DNA of 64,000 bases from an uncultured Clostridia bacterium (GTDB taxonomy: Bacteria; Bacillota; Clostridia; Lachnospirales; Anaerotignaceae), in the NCBI GenBank assembly GCA_910587735.1, contig CAJUNT010000006.1, forward strand, positions 62,001-126,000. The letters run 5' to 3'. Shown piece after piece: positions 45,103 through 55,514 of the stretch. Position numbers and translations under genes: made by a program. Within the stretch, counting starts at the first letter, position 1. Each line of letters starts with the position of its first letter. The notes under the pieces were generated by a model. The model saw nothing but the letters and a program-made list of their open reading frames with translations. It was not told the origin of the DNA and did no database searches.

Positions 45103-46491
45103 TTATTTGTTATCAATCACTTTAATTTCATCATCAGAGAAACCGTCTAAGTTATTATCCCAAAGATATTTTTTCGTTTCAGAAACGATAACACCACTTA
45201 ATCCTAACAATGCAATACAGTTAGGCCATGCCATCAAACCGTTTAATATGTCGGCAATCAGCCATACCAAGTCAAGAGCTGTTACACAGCCAATAAATAC
45301 AACGATTGTCCAGCAAACTCTAAAAGGCATCAATGCTTTTTTACCTAAAAGATATTCCCAACATTTTTCACCATAGTAAGACCAACCTAATATAGTAGAC
45401 CATGCAAATGTAATCAAACCAATTGTTAATACAATAGGACCAATTACTGGAATAGCAGAAAATGCGTGTGTTGTTAAATCGCCACCTGTATATAATGTGT
45501 TTGTTGCAGGATTGATTGCTGCTTCAGGCTCTTTAATAATTGTAGAAACAAGTACAAGTCCTGTCATTAAACAAACAACGATAGTATCCCAGAATACACC
45601 AGACATAGAAACCAATGCTTGACGAACAGGATTTCTTGTTTGAGCTGCTGCGTCTGCGATAGGAGCAGAACCTAAACCAGATTCATTTGTAAACAAACCA
45701 CGAGATACACCAGAACGAAGTGCTACCATCAAACCGCCGCCCATGATACCACCAGCGATTGCTTGTTCTGTAAATGCACTTGTGATAATTAATTTGAAAG
45801 CTGCGCCTAAATAAGCACCATTTATAATACAAATGATAACACAGCCAAGAATATAAAGTCCAGCCATTAAAGGAACTAATTTTTCACAAACTTTAGCGAT
45901 AGATTTTACACCACCAAGTATAACGCAACCAGTACCAACTGTTAAAACGATACCTGTAATAAATGGAGATACATGGAAGTTACTTTGTACCATTGTAGAA
46001 ATAGAGTTGCCTTGTGTCATGTTACCAATACCAAAACATGCAACACCTGCAAATACTGCAAATGCAATACCTAACCATTTTTGTTTTAAACCATTTTCCA
46101 ATGCGTACATAGGACCACCAAGCATCATGCCGTCAGCTGTTTTCACTCTGTATTTTACAGCTAAAAGACCTTCGCCATATTTTGTTGCCATACCAAACAA
46201 ACCTGTTAACCAGCACCAGAACACTGCACCAGGACCACCTGCTGCAATCGCTGTTGCTACACCAACGATATTACCAGTACCAATTGTTGCTGCAAGTGCT
46301 GTTGCAAGTGCTGCAAATGAACTAACGTCACCGCTTGCTTCCTTATCAGGTGTTACAGAAAGTTTAATTGCTTTAAATGTGCTCGCTTGTATAAATTTTG
46401 TACGGAATGTTAAAAATAAGTGAGTCAGTACCAAAAGTATAAGCATGGGAGCACCCCAGAGTACATTATAAATACTTTGTAATACTTGCAT
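45103..46491 (-). CDS. AGCS-family Na+:alanine/glycine symporter
   Basis: This 462-residue inner-membrane transporter has about 10-11 helices. Family motifs are ALATALAATIGTGNIVGVATAI, GGPGAVFWCWLTGLFGMATK, the long conserved segment SRGLFTNESGLGSAPIADAA, and FAWSTILGWSYYGEKCWEYLLG. The substrate (alanine or glycine) cannot be decided by eye. A closely related paralogue lies at 56425. It has its own terminator and an AAGGGGGAA site. There is no glycine riboswitch upstream. Confidence 0.94.
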   Translation of the reverse strand: MQVLQSIYNVLWGAPMLILLVLTHLFLTFRTKFIQASTFKAIKLSVTPDKEASGDVSSFAALATALAATIGTGNIVGVATAIAAGGPGAVFWCWLTGLFGMATKYGEGLLAVKYRVKTADGMMLGGPMYALENGLKQKWLGIAFAVFAGVACFGIGNMTQGNSISTMVQSNFHVSPFITGIVLTVGTGCVILGGVKSIAKVCEKLVPLMAGLYILGCVIICIINGAYLGAAFKLIITSAFTEQAIAGGIMGGGLMVALRSGVSRGLFTNESGLGSAPIADAAAQTRNPVRQALVSMSGVFWDTIVVCLMTGLVLVSTIIKEPEAAINPATNTLYTGGDLTTHAFSAIPVIGPIVLTIGLITFAWSTILGWSYYGEKCWEYLLGKKALMPFRVCWTIVVFIGCVTALDLVWLIADILNGLMAWPNCIALLGLSGVIVSETKKYLWDNNLDGFSDDEIKVIDNK

Positions 46492-47198
46492 TGTGTTTCC
46501 CCCTTTTCATTATTATAAAAATCACCATGTTTGTTATATATTTTGACATTTTATACAGAAAACTAATAAATAATAAATAATTTCTAAAACCATTTTTATG
46601 TATTTATATGTATTTAATAAAAGCTCCTTTCATCTCTTATTACGCAAATCTGTATTAAATGTTCAAAATATTGCTGATAATTATATTTTAATTGTCTTTT
46701 TTTATTTTGCAAGTACATTTTTTATCCTTTTTTTTCCAATTTTAATATTTTAGTCATACAAAATGAACAATAATAAAATTTTTTTTATATCTTTATTATT
46801 TATTTTTTCTATTTTGATATTTTTTATTCAAAATTTTGGTAAAACGCATATTTATCATTTTATTTTTAAAATGTCACTTTTAGTTTAATTTCCAAAGTAA
46901 TTACATTTGTATACTGCTGTCATACAACAGAGAAAAATAAAATTTATTTTATTGGCATTATTTTATTTAATTTTATATTTTGACTGAAATTTATTATCAT
47001 GAATGAAAAGTATACAAAAAAATAAACTGTTTTCTTAACGATTTCTTAACGGTAAATAAATACAAAATGGCTGATTTGTATTTATATGAAATACAAATTA
47101 ATTATTATTACATTTTTCAAATATATTTATATTATCCATTAAAATAACGTTAGTAACTACTTTATCAAGTATATTACTAACGCTTTATAAAATAAATA
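46492..47198. other. Long AT-rich intergenic region
   Basis: These 707 bases between the symporter start and the amidase stop are over 75% A+T by eye. Contents are the amidase terminator (47146-47182) and presumably the symporter promoter. A 41-codon frame at 46763 lacks a ribosome binding site. Repeated TTCTTAACG at about 47034-47050 is the only other regularity noted. Confidence 0.5.
47146..47182 (-). terminator. Terminator after the CwlD-like amidase gene
   Basis: The stem CGTTAGTAA (47148-47156) pairs with TTACTAACG (47174-47182). On the minus strand the hairpin is followed by TTATTTTAATGG. It lies 17 bases past the stop. Confidence 0.75.
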
Positions 47199-47891
47199 TC
47201 ATACAGATTCTATATCAAAATAATTCATAATACCTATATATATTGCCCATGCTATTTTTTCTTGATATTCCTGTGTATTTAATTTCTGTTCTTCTTCCAA
47301 ATTAGATAAAAAACCACATTCTACCAATGCAGAAGGCAATTCTGTTTTTTTCAATATATAATAATTTGTATTTTCTTTTATTTCTCTTGTATTTTCACTA
47401 TCTACATATTTTTTAAGTGACTTTTGTATTTCTTCAGCCAATTTTTTACCTTCTTCTGATTGTTTGTGATAAAAAACCTGTGCTCCTTTTGCACTTCCTT
47501 TCGGAAAAGCATTTTGATGTATGCTTACAAATATATCGCCTTGACTTTCATTTGCAATTTTTTTTCTTTCTTTCATATCCTCCTGTTTTTTTGCTCCTAA
47601 TGCTTCATCAGTATCTCTTGTTACATATACTATCGCACCTCCCTGTTCTAAATATTGTTTTAATTTTTGTGTAATTTGTAAATTGATATTCTTTTCATTG
47701 TCCCCCTTAGTACCTGTTTTACCAGGGTCCCAACCTCCATGACCTGCGTCCAATATTACCACTTTAGAATCAATAGGGAGCATAGTATTTACTGCATTTT
47801 GTTTTTTTACTGTTATACAAGCCCCTATTATAATCACCATAAGTAATACAATAATACTTAAATTTTCCAGTTTTAACGCCAATACCTTCAT
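47199..47891 (-). CDS. cwlD: N-acetylmuramoyl-L-alanine amidase (CwlD-like)
   Basis: This 230-residue protein has an N-terminal membrane helix (about 9-27) and an Amidase_3 zinc hydrolase domain. Metal ligands are seen in ILDAGHGGWDPG (His), ...NLQIT (Glu region) and SIHQNAF (His). The catalytic Glu is in LVECGFLSNLEEE. Length and the linker agree with CwlD, the sporulation amidase that makes muramic-delta-lactam in the cortex. That fits the spore gene elsewhere in the window. The ATG at 47891 has AAAGGGG upstream. An upstream TTG at 47897 is less likely. Confidence 0.85.
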   Translation of the reverse strand: MKVLALKLENLSIIVLLMVIIIGACITVKKQNAVNTMLPIDSKVVILDAGHGGWDPGKTGTKGDNEKNINLQITQKLKQYLEQGGAIVYVTRDTDEALGAKKQEDMKERKKIANESQGDIFVSIHQNAFPKGSAKGAQVFYHKQSEEGKKLAEEIQKSLKKYVDSENTREIKENTNYYILKKTELPSALVECGFLSNLEEEQKLNTQEYQEKIAWAIYIGIMNYFDIESV

Positions 47892-47897
47892 AATCAA

Positions 47898-48122
47898 TTA
47901 CCCCTTTTGTTTTTCATTTTTGTTTTTTAAATAAAAAATGATACAGCATTTCATTATAAAGCCTTTTTTACAGACTCTATTCACATCTGTAAACTTTTTT
48001 ATATTAGTATATGTTTACAATATTTTATATAATACTTACAAATATATATTTTGAAACTCTTTACATTCTTTCTATCAGCGTATAAACTAAATAATATCAA
48101 TATAAGAAAGGAAGAACATAAC
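47898..48122. repeat. Divergent intergenic region with a partial hairpin repeat
   Basis: Between the amidase and gltX starts, about 47952-48000 carries CATTATAAAGCCTTTTTTAC, AGACTCTATTCACATCTGT and AAACTTTTTT, a truncated copy of the second intergenic repeat family. The gltX ribosome binding site AAAGGAAG lies at 48108-48115. Confidence 0.5.
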
Positions 48123-49580
48123 ATGGAAATTAGAACAAGATTTGCTCCAAGCCCTACAGGCTATATGCACATAGGCAATTTAAGAACAGCACTTTATGAA
48201 TATTTAATTGCGAAATCTCAAAACGGAAAATTTATACTTCGTATTGAAGATACAGACCAAGAGCGATTTGTAGAAGGAGCAACAGAAATTATTTATAATA
48301 CATTAAACATGACAGGATTAAAACATGATGAAGGTCCAGATATAGGAGGAGAATATGGTCCTTATATACAAAGTCAGCGCATGGGAATGTATATGGATTA
48401 TGCCAAGGAATTGATAAAAAAGGGACATGCATATTACTGTTTTTGCACAAAAGAGAGATTAGATACATTAAAATCAAGCAATGAAAAAGGTGATGCTTTT
48501 TCAAAATATGACCGTCATTGTCTAACACTTTCTCAAGAGGAAATACAAAAAAATTTAGATGCAGGTATGCCTTTTGTTATTAGACAAAAAATGCCTACTG
48601 AAGGCACAACAACATTTCATGATGTTGTATATGGTGATATCACAGTAGAAAATGCAGAACTAGATGACCAAATATTGATGAAAGCAGATGGATTTCCAAC
48701 ATACAATTTTGCAAATGTAGTAGATGACCATTTCATGAAAATTACACACGTTGTAAGGGGAAGTGAATATCTTTCTTCCACACCAAAATATAACCTCCTT
48801 TATGATGCTTTTGATTGGGAGGCACCTGTTTATGTGCATTTGCCTGCTGTTATGAGAGATGCACACAATAAACTTTCTAAACGTCATGGTGATAAATCAT
48901 TTGAAGATTTAATTAATGAGGGATATTTACCAGAAGCTGTTGTGAATTATATTGCACTTTTGGGGTGGAGTCCTTCTGACAACAAAGAGATATTTTCATT
49001 AAAAGAATTAGAACAATGTTTCAATATAAGTGGTTTAAGTAAATCTCCTTCTATATTCGATATCAAAAAATTAACATGGTTAAATGGTGAATATATTAAA
49101 AATATGGATGCAGAAAGTTTTTATATATTAGCAGAAAATAGATTAAAAAATGCTATTAAAAACACAACATTAGATTTGAAAAAAATTGCTGTATTGCTTC
49201 AAAAGCGTCTTGAAACATTAAATGACATACCACGACTTGTAGATTTTTTTGATGCATTGCCAGAATATAGTACAGATTTGTATATACACAAAAAAATGAA
49301 AACAACAGAAGAAATTGCGCTTTCCAGTTTAAAAGCTGCATTACCAGTACTTGAAAATATAACAGATTGGACAGAAAACAATATACATGATGCACTGATG
49401 TCATTGGTACAGACATTAGGTATCAAAAATGGACAACTTTTGTGGCCTGTTAGAACAGCACTTTCAGGAGAACCAACTTCTCCGGGGGGAGCTATGGAAT
49501 TAGCTGACATATTAGGAAAAGAGGAATCACTAAAAAGAATCAAAATAGGTATTGAAAAACTGCAAAATACTTTATCATAA
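48123..49580 (+). CDS. gltX: Glutamyl-tRNA synthetase
   Basis: This 485-residue class I synthetase has the HIGH-type FAPSPTGYMHIGNLRTAL, a Glu-binding RIEDTDQERF, the KMSKS-equivalent KLSKRHGDKSFEDL, and an anticodon-binding C-terminal domain. The ORF extends to 48051, but AAAGGAAG lies before the ATG at 48123, giving the standard N-terminus MEIRTRFAPSPTG. It could be nondiscriminating, as in many Firmicutes. A strong terminator follows immediately. Confidence 0.97.
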   Translation: MEIRTRFAPSPTGYMHIGNLRTALYEYLIAKSQNGKFILRIEDTDQERFVEGATEIIYNTLNMTGLKHDEGPDIGGEYGPYIQSQRMGMYMDYAKELIKKGHAYYCFCTKERLDTLKSSNEKGDAFSKYDRHCLTLSQEEIQKNLDAGMPFVIRQKMPTEGTTTFHDVVYGDITVENAELDDQILMKADGFPTYNFANVVDDHFMKITHVVRGSEYLSSTPKYNLLYDAFDWEAPVYVHLPAVMRDAHNKLSKRHGDKSFEDLINEGYLPEAVVNYIALLGWSPSDNKEIFSLKELEQCFNISGLSKSPSIFDIKKLTWLNGEYIKNMDAESFYILAENRLKNAIKNTTLDLKKIAVLLQKRLETLNDIPRLVDFFDALPEYSTDLYIHKKMKTTEEIALSSLKAALPVLENITDWTENNIHDALMSLVQTLGIKNGQLLWPVRTALSGEPTSPGGAMELADILGKEESLKRIKIGIEKLQNTLS

Positions 49581-49584
49581 AAAC

Positions 49585-49616
49585 AAAAAACTGTCGGAAT
49601 ATTTCGACAGTTTTTT
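49585..49616. terminator. Bidirectional terminator between gltX and the SLH gene
   Basis: The stem AAAAAACTGTCG (49585-49596) pairs with CGACAGTTTTTT (49605-49616), with A/T runs on both sides. It serves the convergent gltX and SLH protein genes. Confidence 0.9.
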
Positions 49617-49626
49617 ATTTTTGACA

Positions 49627-52600
49627 TTATACAATCGTAATCATTTTTGTTCTGATTTTTGGTAATCCAGTTCCATTTGATATTGTTACTTTTACAATAA
49701 CACTACCTTTATTTGTTGCCCTCAAAATATTTTTTTCAATAGAGGACATTGTGCCACCATCATTTGCAATACTCCAAACAGCATTTTGTAAATCTTTACC
49801 ATCTGCCTTTTTCGCATACAGTACAATATCGCTGTTTGTTACAACACTTCCCATATAGCTTATTATAATGCTAGTATCTTCTGGTTGCGCTGGTACGATT
49901 GGCGTTGTAATCGTTTGTCCTGGTACCACTGGTGTTTGCTCTGGTTCTACTGGTGTCACTGGTTTTTGCTCTGGTTCTATCGGTGTCACTGGTGTTTGTT
50001 CTGGTTCTACCGGTGTCACTGGTGTTTGCTCTGGTTCTACCGGTGTCACTGGTGTTTGCTCTGGTTCTACCGGTGTCACTGGTTTTTGCTCTGGTTCTAT
50101 CGGTGTCACTGGTGTTTGTTCTGGCTGCACTGGTGTCACTGGTGTTTGTTCTGGCTGTACTGGTGTCACTGGTGTTTGTTCTGGCTGCACCGGTGTCACT
50201 GGTGTTTGTTCTGGCTGCACTGGTGTCACTGGTGTTTGTTCTGGTTCTACCGGTGTCACTGGTGTTTGTTCTGGCTGCACTGGTGTCACTGGTGTTTGTT
50301 CTGGTTCTACCGGTGTCACTGGTGTTTGCTCTGGCTGCACTGGTGTTACTGGTTTTTGCTCTGGTTCTGCTGGTGTTACCATTGGAGCTTGTTGTGGCTC
50401 TGTAAATGTAATCACAAAGTCTTTTGTGTATGCAGTGCCATCTTGTGCGCCACCCTCAACATATGCCTGCATTGTAACAGTACCCGGTCTATCCATACGA
50501 ACAGTATGACTATCTGGTATTTCTGCAAAACCTCTCATCAAATACCAATTTACTACAAAATTGTTTTCGCCTACTGTTTCCAGTTTTGCCTGACTCAAAT
50601 CAAAGTCTTTACCTGCCTCACATTGCTGTGTAGGAAGTGTAATGTCTTTGATGTATGGTTTTTGAGCAGTTTGTTGTATTGCATTTTGTGCAGGCTGTTG
50701 CGCAATAACTTGAGGTGCCACATTGCGTACCGCTTGTGGTGGTGTAGTCTGTTCATTTTCACTTGGTTGTTCGCTTTGTTCATTAATACTCCTTGATGTA
50801 TCTACAGTAAATCTCAACTGTGCACTTGCTTCTGCTTCACTAGTAATATCATCTATACTACTTTGAGTAAGATTATTATAGTCTACCCATGCTATTACAT
50901 TCACAGCAGCATTTGTTTCAGTAGTACTAACAGTTAAAGTATTTGTTGTTCCTGTATCATGAGCTAATGAAATGCCAGTAGTATTATCAGCACCCTCTTT
51001 TTTCCAATATATTGTTCTGCCGTCTAAATGTTCTCCTTGCACAGTTAAGTTATATGACTGACCCTTTTGTACTGTAACATTTCCGCCAGAAGCAGGTGTG
51101 ATTTCTGAACCATTATTTTCAACTTTGATACCTGTTATATTTGCCTTATCCTGAATATTGATTGTTACTGTTGCTGTAACATCTCTCAACTCATTTCCAG
51201 CAGCATTCAAATATCCATTTGGTATTGTTGCTTTTAATTTTACTGTTGTGGTACCTGTCGGTAAATTAGCTGGTACTACAAGTCTATTTGTTGATGGTAT
51301 ATCTACTTCATTTTGTGTTTCTTCTAATGTCCATACAATCTCACTTACCTGACTAGTACCATTCATAGCATTCAAAAAATAAGTAGCGCTAGAGCTGCTT
51401 GGTTTAGTTAGAGTAATTGTTCCTTTATCTTGTGCTGTAAATTTCTTTCCACTGTTTTCTAATTGTATTTCTGTAATACTTTTCTGTATAAAATTATTAA
51501 CTTGAATCGTTGTTTGCGTAGTACTACCATTTGGTGTAGTGGCTTTTATCGTATGCGTTCCTGTAGGGAATCCAACGCCACCTACAGTATTACCCGTATC
51601 TAATGTTATTGTTTCTCTAGCATTTCCTAAAAATTTACTATGATCGTCATTATCGCAGCAAGTCCATGTAATAGAATGTCCATTTAATGAAGTACCTTCT
51701 CTTATTTGTGCTGTAAATGGTATACTTTGTCCATAATAATAAATTGGGTAATTTTCTTGTGTATTACCTCCTAATGCTTTTCCACCAACTGTAATGCCTT
51801 CTAATATAGCAGTACTATCAGGAATAGGAGTAGTTGCTTGTGAAATAGTAATTGATTTTTCTTTTGTTGCTACTACTGTATTACCTTTTTTCAATGTTGC
51901 TGTTACTTTTACTGTTCCAGTTGCTTTTGGAGTCAATGTTGCAGTTGCATTTGCAACTGGCTGCGCTCCAGTATTATTTACTGTTAATGTTGTTGATGAA
52001 TTGGTAAGTTCTGCAATGCTAGTATTATTGAGTGTCCATTCTACAGTGTATCCGCTTACATCTCCAATATTTGCTGAAGCTGTCAGTGTTGCAGTTGGTG
52101 TTGTGTCACTGCTACCACTTTCTGGCAATGTTAAAGTATTTGCTCCTGTTAATGTAAGTTCTTTTTTCAATATTGTAATCATTTTTGTTACAACTTTATC
52201 ATTTAATGTTGCTGTAATTGTTACAGTTTTATTCTGTGTAGTATCAGCATTATTAATAACTAATTCTGCTTTTCTTTTATCTTGAGAATCTACTGTTAAA
52301 GTAGTATAAGCATTTGTGTCATTTAATGCCCATACAATATTGTCATCTGCTTTTAAAGAATTTGTATCACCATCACTTCTAGCTGTTAATTTAATTCTTT
52401 CTCCTTCTACATATTGTAAATTTGAACGGAATGGATTAACATCTATGTCCTTCAATTCTGACTCTGTTGGTGTTGGTGGTGCTGTACCTTGTTTTAATAT
52501 TGTAATTTCTCTTGTTGCACCTGTATCTCCATTATCCACTTTTGCAGTAACAGTAATTTTTTTATCACTTGCATCAGCTTTCAGTGCTTTAATTGTTGCA

Positions 52601-55146
52601 ATTTGGCTATAAGTTGTATCTACTTTAATATCTACATATTCTTCATCTGAAGAAGACACTGACCACACTACTTTTTCGCCATCATTTAATACTTTATTGT
52701 CTACATTTGCTGTTAATACAATAGAACTATCTTTAGCTACAGAATACTGATTTGATATATTTGTAATACTAGTTACTTTTGACGCTGTTGGTGTTGGCGG
52801 TGTCACATTACCTGAGAATGTAATAGTAAAACTTTGTGTATATGCTGTACCAAGTGCTTTACCATTATCTATTGTTGCTAAAAGTGTTACCGTTCCATTT
52901 TTGGTTGCATTAAGTACTCTATCACCTGAAATGTTTGCACCTGCGCCATTTGATGTAATTGTCCATTTTACTGTTTTATATGATGCTGTACTTGGTGATA
53001 CCACTGGTGATAATGTCAATGACTGTCCTGTTATACCTGTTGTCGGTATACCAGATATTCCTGTTACAGCCGTAAATGTTGATGTTTGGTCATTGTTTAC
53101 AATGCCACTATCTTTTGTTACATTTTTATCTGTTCTAATTGTTTTAACAGTACCATTACCTCTCAAAACAACATCAGAACTAGAATCTAATGTACCAATA
53201 TAGCTACTACCTTCCATACGGAAAACAACATTTCTACTTGAAATGACATTTACTTTGTCAATTCTTGCTCTGCTTGTTATTCTAACGTCACAGTCTGAAT
53301 TCACTTGCAATGTCTGCATATTTGCATCAATAACCAAATCTTCATCTAATGTTCTTTGCACAGAAACGTCATTTAACTTAATACCATTTTCTGCTCTAAT
53401 AATGGTGTTACCTCTTACAGTAATATCACCATCTATTTCTGTATCATCTTCAAATTCAAGTGCAACAGGCTCATCGCCATATCTGCTATCTGTATCTTTA
53501 TCGCTTATAATATCGCCTTGTATATCACAATCACGGAATATAACGGAATTTTTACCTCCGCCATAAATATAAACATCACCACGAACAGTTACATCGTCCA
53601 ATATAACTTCTCCGTCTTTGACATCTCTTGTAATTGTCAAACGATTATACACGATTGCATCACTGAATTCAACGCCATCTGCTTCAATGGATACATTATG
53701 ATATTTTTCTCCATCTGCATCAAAATTTCTATCCTCATGGTCTATTGTCAAGTCGTCATATTGTGAGCCACTACTAGATGAACCACTACTTCCGCTTGTA
53801 TAAGAAGGTTTTTCTCCGTCGCCTCTTGTTGTCAATTTATCTGGTTTTATGCTGGAACGGATGCCGCTTACATAAACTGTCATGTCATTGATGTCGCCCT
53901 TACCATATATGCGTATTCTGCCTCTTATTGTCATATTGTCAACTTCTGAACCGCTTGTAAATGTAACCTCGCCATCTTTTGCATCTGAAGTTACTTCTAA
54001 TGTAGAAACATCTGCATTTTTATATAATTTCAAATTTGCATCTGTATCTAATTCCACATAATTTACCTCAGCGTCAATGGTTGCTTCTGATACATCATCA
54101 TCTCTTACAACAACATTTTCATAACCTGTACCTTCAATTTTTGCTTTATTCAAAAATTCCAAATCTCTTACTTTTGTTTTGCTTTCGGCACGGAATACAA
54201 CATTATTTTTATCCAATTCTACTTTATTAAAATCGCAGTTTTGTGCTTTAATTGTTCCGCCACCCTGTACTTTCACAGTACCTTTTACTACCACATTATT
54301 TAATGTAACATCTTTGCTATTTAAAGAACTGGATATAATTAAATCACCGTTTATTGTTCTGCCACGCAAAGAAGTATCTTCTAATGTATAATTTGCACTA
54401 TTGTTATTTGTATTATTGTTGTTATTATTTGTACTGTTGTTTGTATTATTATTTGTGCTATTGTTGATATTTGTATTGTTGTTTGTGTTATTATTTGTAT
54501 TATTATTTGTACTGCTATTTGTATTGCTGTTTACTGGTGCAAATATTGCATTTTCTAATGCAGTTACAGCTTCTGCTCTTGTCATAGACGTCTGAGGGCG
54601 AAATGCACCATTAGGAAAACCTTGCATTACTTTTGCACTGGACACTGCACCGACATAAGGTTTTGCCCAGTTTGCAATGGCATTATAATCTGTATAACTT
54701 GTTGAAGCATTGGCATTTGTTTGCAATTTTTTAATTTGTGCCATCATTACTGCTGCTTCTTGTCTTGTTACAGCTGCTCCTGGGCGAAATGTTCCTACAG
54801 AATCGCCTTTGATATAACCTGCTGCAACACCTTTTTGTATTTCAGCATATGCCCAGTACTGCGGACGTACATCACTAAATGATATAGATGCTTGTGTGTT
54901 ATAACCAAATGCCTTATTTGCCAATGTTACAAACTCCGCACGGCTAATAGCATTGTTTGGACGGAATGTACCATCTGGATATCCACTAATATATCCGCTT
55001 GAAGTCCATTTATTGATTGTGCTTTCTGCCCAGTGTCCTTGCGTATCAGAAGCTGCAAGAGCCGTTTGTGCTGACGTTATCGTCATTGTACTGGCAAAAA
55101 GTATCATGGCCATAAATGATGATAATTGTCTTTTTGTCCTTTTCAT
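49627..55146 (-). CDS. Giant S-layer-homology surface protein
   Basis: This exported protein of about 1839 residues starts with MKRTKRQLSSFMAMILFAST as signal peptide. Three SLH domains follow (about 32-80, 92-140, 155-205) with GYPDGTFRPNNAISRAEF-type motifs for wall-polymer binding. An Asn/Thr/Ser linker (about 210-255) leads to a right-handed parallel beta-helix-like region (about 258-690). A series of Ig-like (Big_2-type) repeats follows (about 700-1500). The protein ends with a proline-rich repeat stalk of 15 PEQTPVTPVE decapeptides and a final Ig-like domain. The start at 55146 has an AAAGGGGG site, while TTG at 55155 is unlikely. Its likely role is a surface layer component or adhesin. 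It is monocistronic. Confidence 0.9.
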   Translation of the reverse strand: MKRTKRQLSSFMAMILFASTMTITSAQTALAASDTQGHWAESTINKWTSSGYISGYPDGTFRPNNAISRAEFVTLANKAFGYNTQASISFSDVRPQYWAYAEIQKGVAAGYIKGDSVGTFRPGAAVTRQEAAVMMAQIKKLQTNANASTSYTDYNAIANWAKPYVGAVSSAKVMQGFPNGAFRPQTSMTRAEAVTALENAIFAPVNSNTNSSTNNNTNNNTNNNTNINNSTNNNTNNSTNNNNNNTNNNSANYTLEDTSLRGRTINGDLIISSSLNSKDVTLNNVVVKGTVKVQGGGTIKAQNCDFNKVELDKNNVVFRAESKTKVRDLEFLNKAKIEGTGYENVVVRDDDVSEATIDAEVNYVELDTDANLKLYKNADVSTLEVTSDAKDGEVTFTSGSEVDNMTIRGRIRIYGKGDINDMTVYVSGIRSSIKPDKLTTRGDGEKPSYTSGSSGSSSSGSQYDDLTIDHEDRNFDADGEKYHNVSIEADGVEFSDAIVYNRLTITRDVKDGEVILDDVTVRGDVYIYGGGKNSVIFRDCDIQGDIISDKDTDSRYGDEPVALEFEDDTEIDGDITVRGNTIIRAENGIKLNDVSVQRTLDEDLVIDANMQTLQVNSDCDVRITSRARIDKVNVISSRNVVFRMEGSSYIGTLDSSSDVVLRGNGTVKTIRTDKNVTKDSGIVNNDQTSTFTAVTGISGIPTTGITGQSLTLSPVVSPSTASYKTVKWTITSNGAGANISGDRVLNATKNGTVTLLATIDNGKALGTAYTQSFTITFSGNVTPPTPTASKVTSITNISNQYSVAKDSSIVLTANVDNKVLNDGEKVVWSVSSSDEEYVDIKVDTTYSQIATIKALKADASDKKITVTAKVDNGDTGATREITILKQGTAPPTPTESELKDIDVNPFRSNLQYVEGERIKLTARSDGDTNSLKADDNIVWALNDTNAYTTLTVDSQDKRKAELVINNADTTQNKTVTITATLNDKVVTKMITILKKELTLTGANTLTLPESGSSDTTPTATLTASANIGDVSGYTVEWTLNNTSIAELTNSSTTLTVNNTGAQPVANATATLTPKATGTVKVTATLKKGNTVVATKEKSITISQATTPIPDSTAILEGITVGGKALGGNTQENYPIYYYGQSIPFTAQIREGTSLNGHSITWTCCDNDDHSKFLGNARETITLDTGNTVGGVGFPTGTHTIKATTPNGSTTQTTIQVNNFIQKSITEIQLENSGKKFTAQDKGTITLTKPSSSSATYFLNAMNGTSQVSEIVWTLEETQNEVDIPSTNRLVVPANLPTGTTTVKLKATIPNGYLNAAGNELRDVTATVTINIQDKANITGIKVENNGSEITPASGGNVTVQKGQSYNLTVQGEHLDGRTIYWKKEGADNTTGISLAHDTGTTNTLTVSTTETNAAVNVIAWVDYNNLTQSSIDDITSEAEASAQLRFTVDTSRSINEQSEQPSENEQTTPPQAVRNVAPQVIAQQPAQNAIQQTAQKPYIKDITLPTQQCEAGKDFDLSQAKLETVGENNFVVNWYLMRGFAEIPDSHTVRMDRPGTVTMQAYVEGGAQDGTAYTKDFVITFTEPQQAPMVTPAEPEQKPVTPVQPEQTPVTPVEPEQTPVTPVQPEQTPVTPVEPEQTPVTPVQPEQTPVTPVQPEQTPVTPVQPEQTPVTPVQPEQTPVTPIEPEQKPVTPVEPEQTPVTPVEPEQTPVTPVEPEQTPVTPIEPEQKPVTPVEPEQTPVVPGQTITTPIVPAQPEDTSIIISYMGSVVTNSDIVLYAKKADGKDLQNAVWSIANDGGTMSSIEKNILRATNKGSVIVKVTISNGTGLPKIRTKMITIV
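49918..50384 (-). repeat. 30-bp tandem repeat encoding the proline-rich stalk
   Basis: Fifteen consecutive 30-bp units encode PEQTPVTPVE or PEQTPVTPVQ, with K/T and I/V variants. All six frames stay open over this stretch, because units are a multiple of three and lack stops, which creates long spurious antisense ORFs. Variation in copy number between strains is expected. Confidence 0.9.
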
Positions 55147-55155
55147 AAATAACAA

Positions 55156-55514
55156 CCCCCTTTATTATTAAAATCATATACAAAGTTTTTTAAAACAGTA
55201 CTATAATTTATAAAAATATGTATCGTTTATTTACTGTTTTTCTCTTTGTAGTAATACAGTATATATTACTGTTTTCAAATTAAAAAACTGTAATATGGTC
55301 ATAACACCTTATATCATTTATATGATAAGAATACAACGATTGGTCAAAATTTACAACTGGTTTTGTCTATTTGAAAGAAAATTGTAATATTAGGTACAAA
55401 ATATGGAAATATACTACATGATATGACATAAATAAAACCGAAACTACTATTATGTATTCACTATTTTTATAACAAAAAACGGAGCGTTAACGCTCCGTTT
55501 TATTATTTCATTAA
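55156..55514. other. Upstream region of the SLH gene
   Basis: These 359 AT-rich bases contain the near-palindrome ACAGTATATATTACTGT (55256-55272) and further TACTGT/ACAGTA half-sites at about 55194 and 55231. They could be an operator for the SLH gene. The SASP terminator occupies 55475-55502. No gene is seen. Confidence 0.5.
55475..55502 (-). terminator. Terminator after the SASP gene
   Basis: The stem AAAACGGAGCG pairs with CGCTCCGTTTT with a TTAA centre. On the minus strand it ends in TTTTTTGTTAT. It lies 13 bases past the SASP stop. Confidence 0.85.

Noticed and set aside
46492..46700. Glycine riboswitch upstream of the AGCS symporter
   Set aside because: I looked for the tandem glycine aptamer consensus before both symporter genes and found none of its conserved blocks.
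46763..46888. 41-codon reading frame with one hydrophobic stretch
   Set aside because: No ribosome binding site, extremely AT-rich, and within a region with no other sign of coding.
49918..50384. Possible CRISPR array
   Set aside because: Units are contiguous without spacers and keep the coding frame of the SLH protein.
49868..50796. Long plus-strand ORFs (213, 303 and 157 codons) opposite the SLH gene
   Set aside because: They come from a stop-free 30-bp tandem repeat, which leaves all frames open; the minus-strand frame has the domains and signal peptide.
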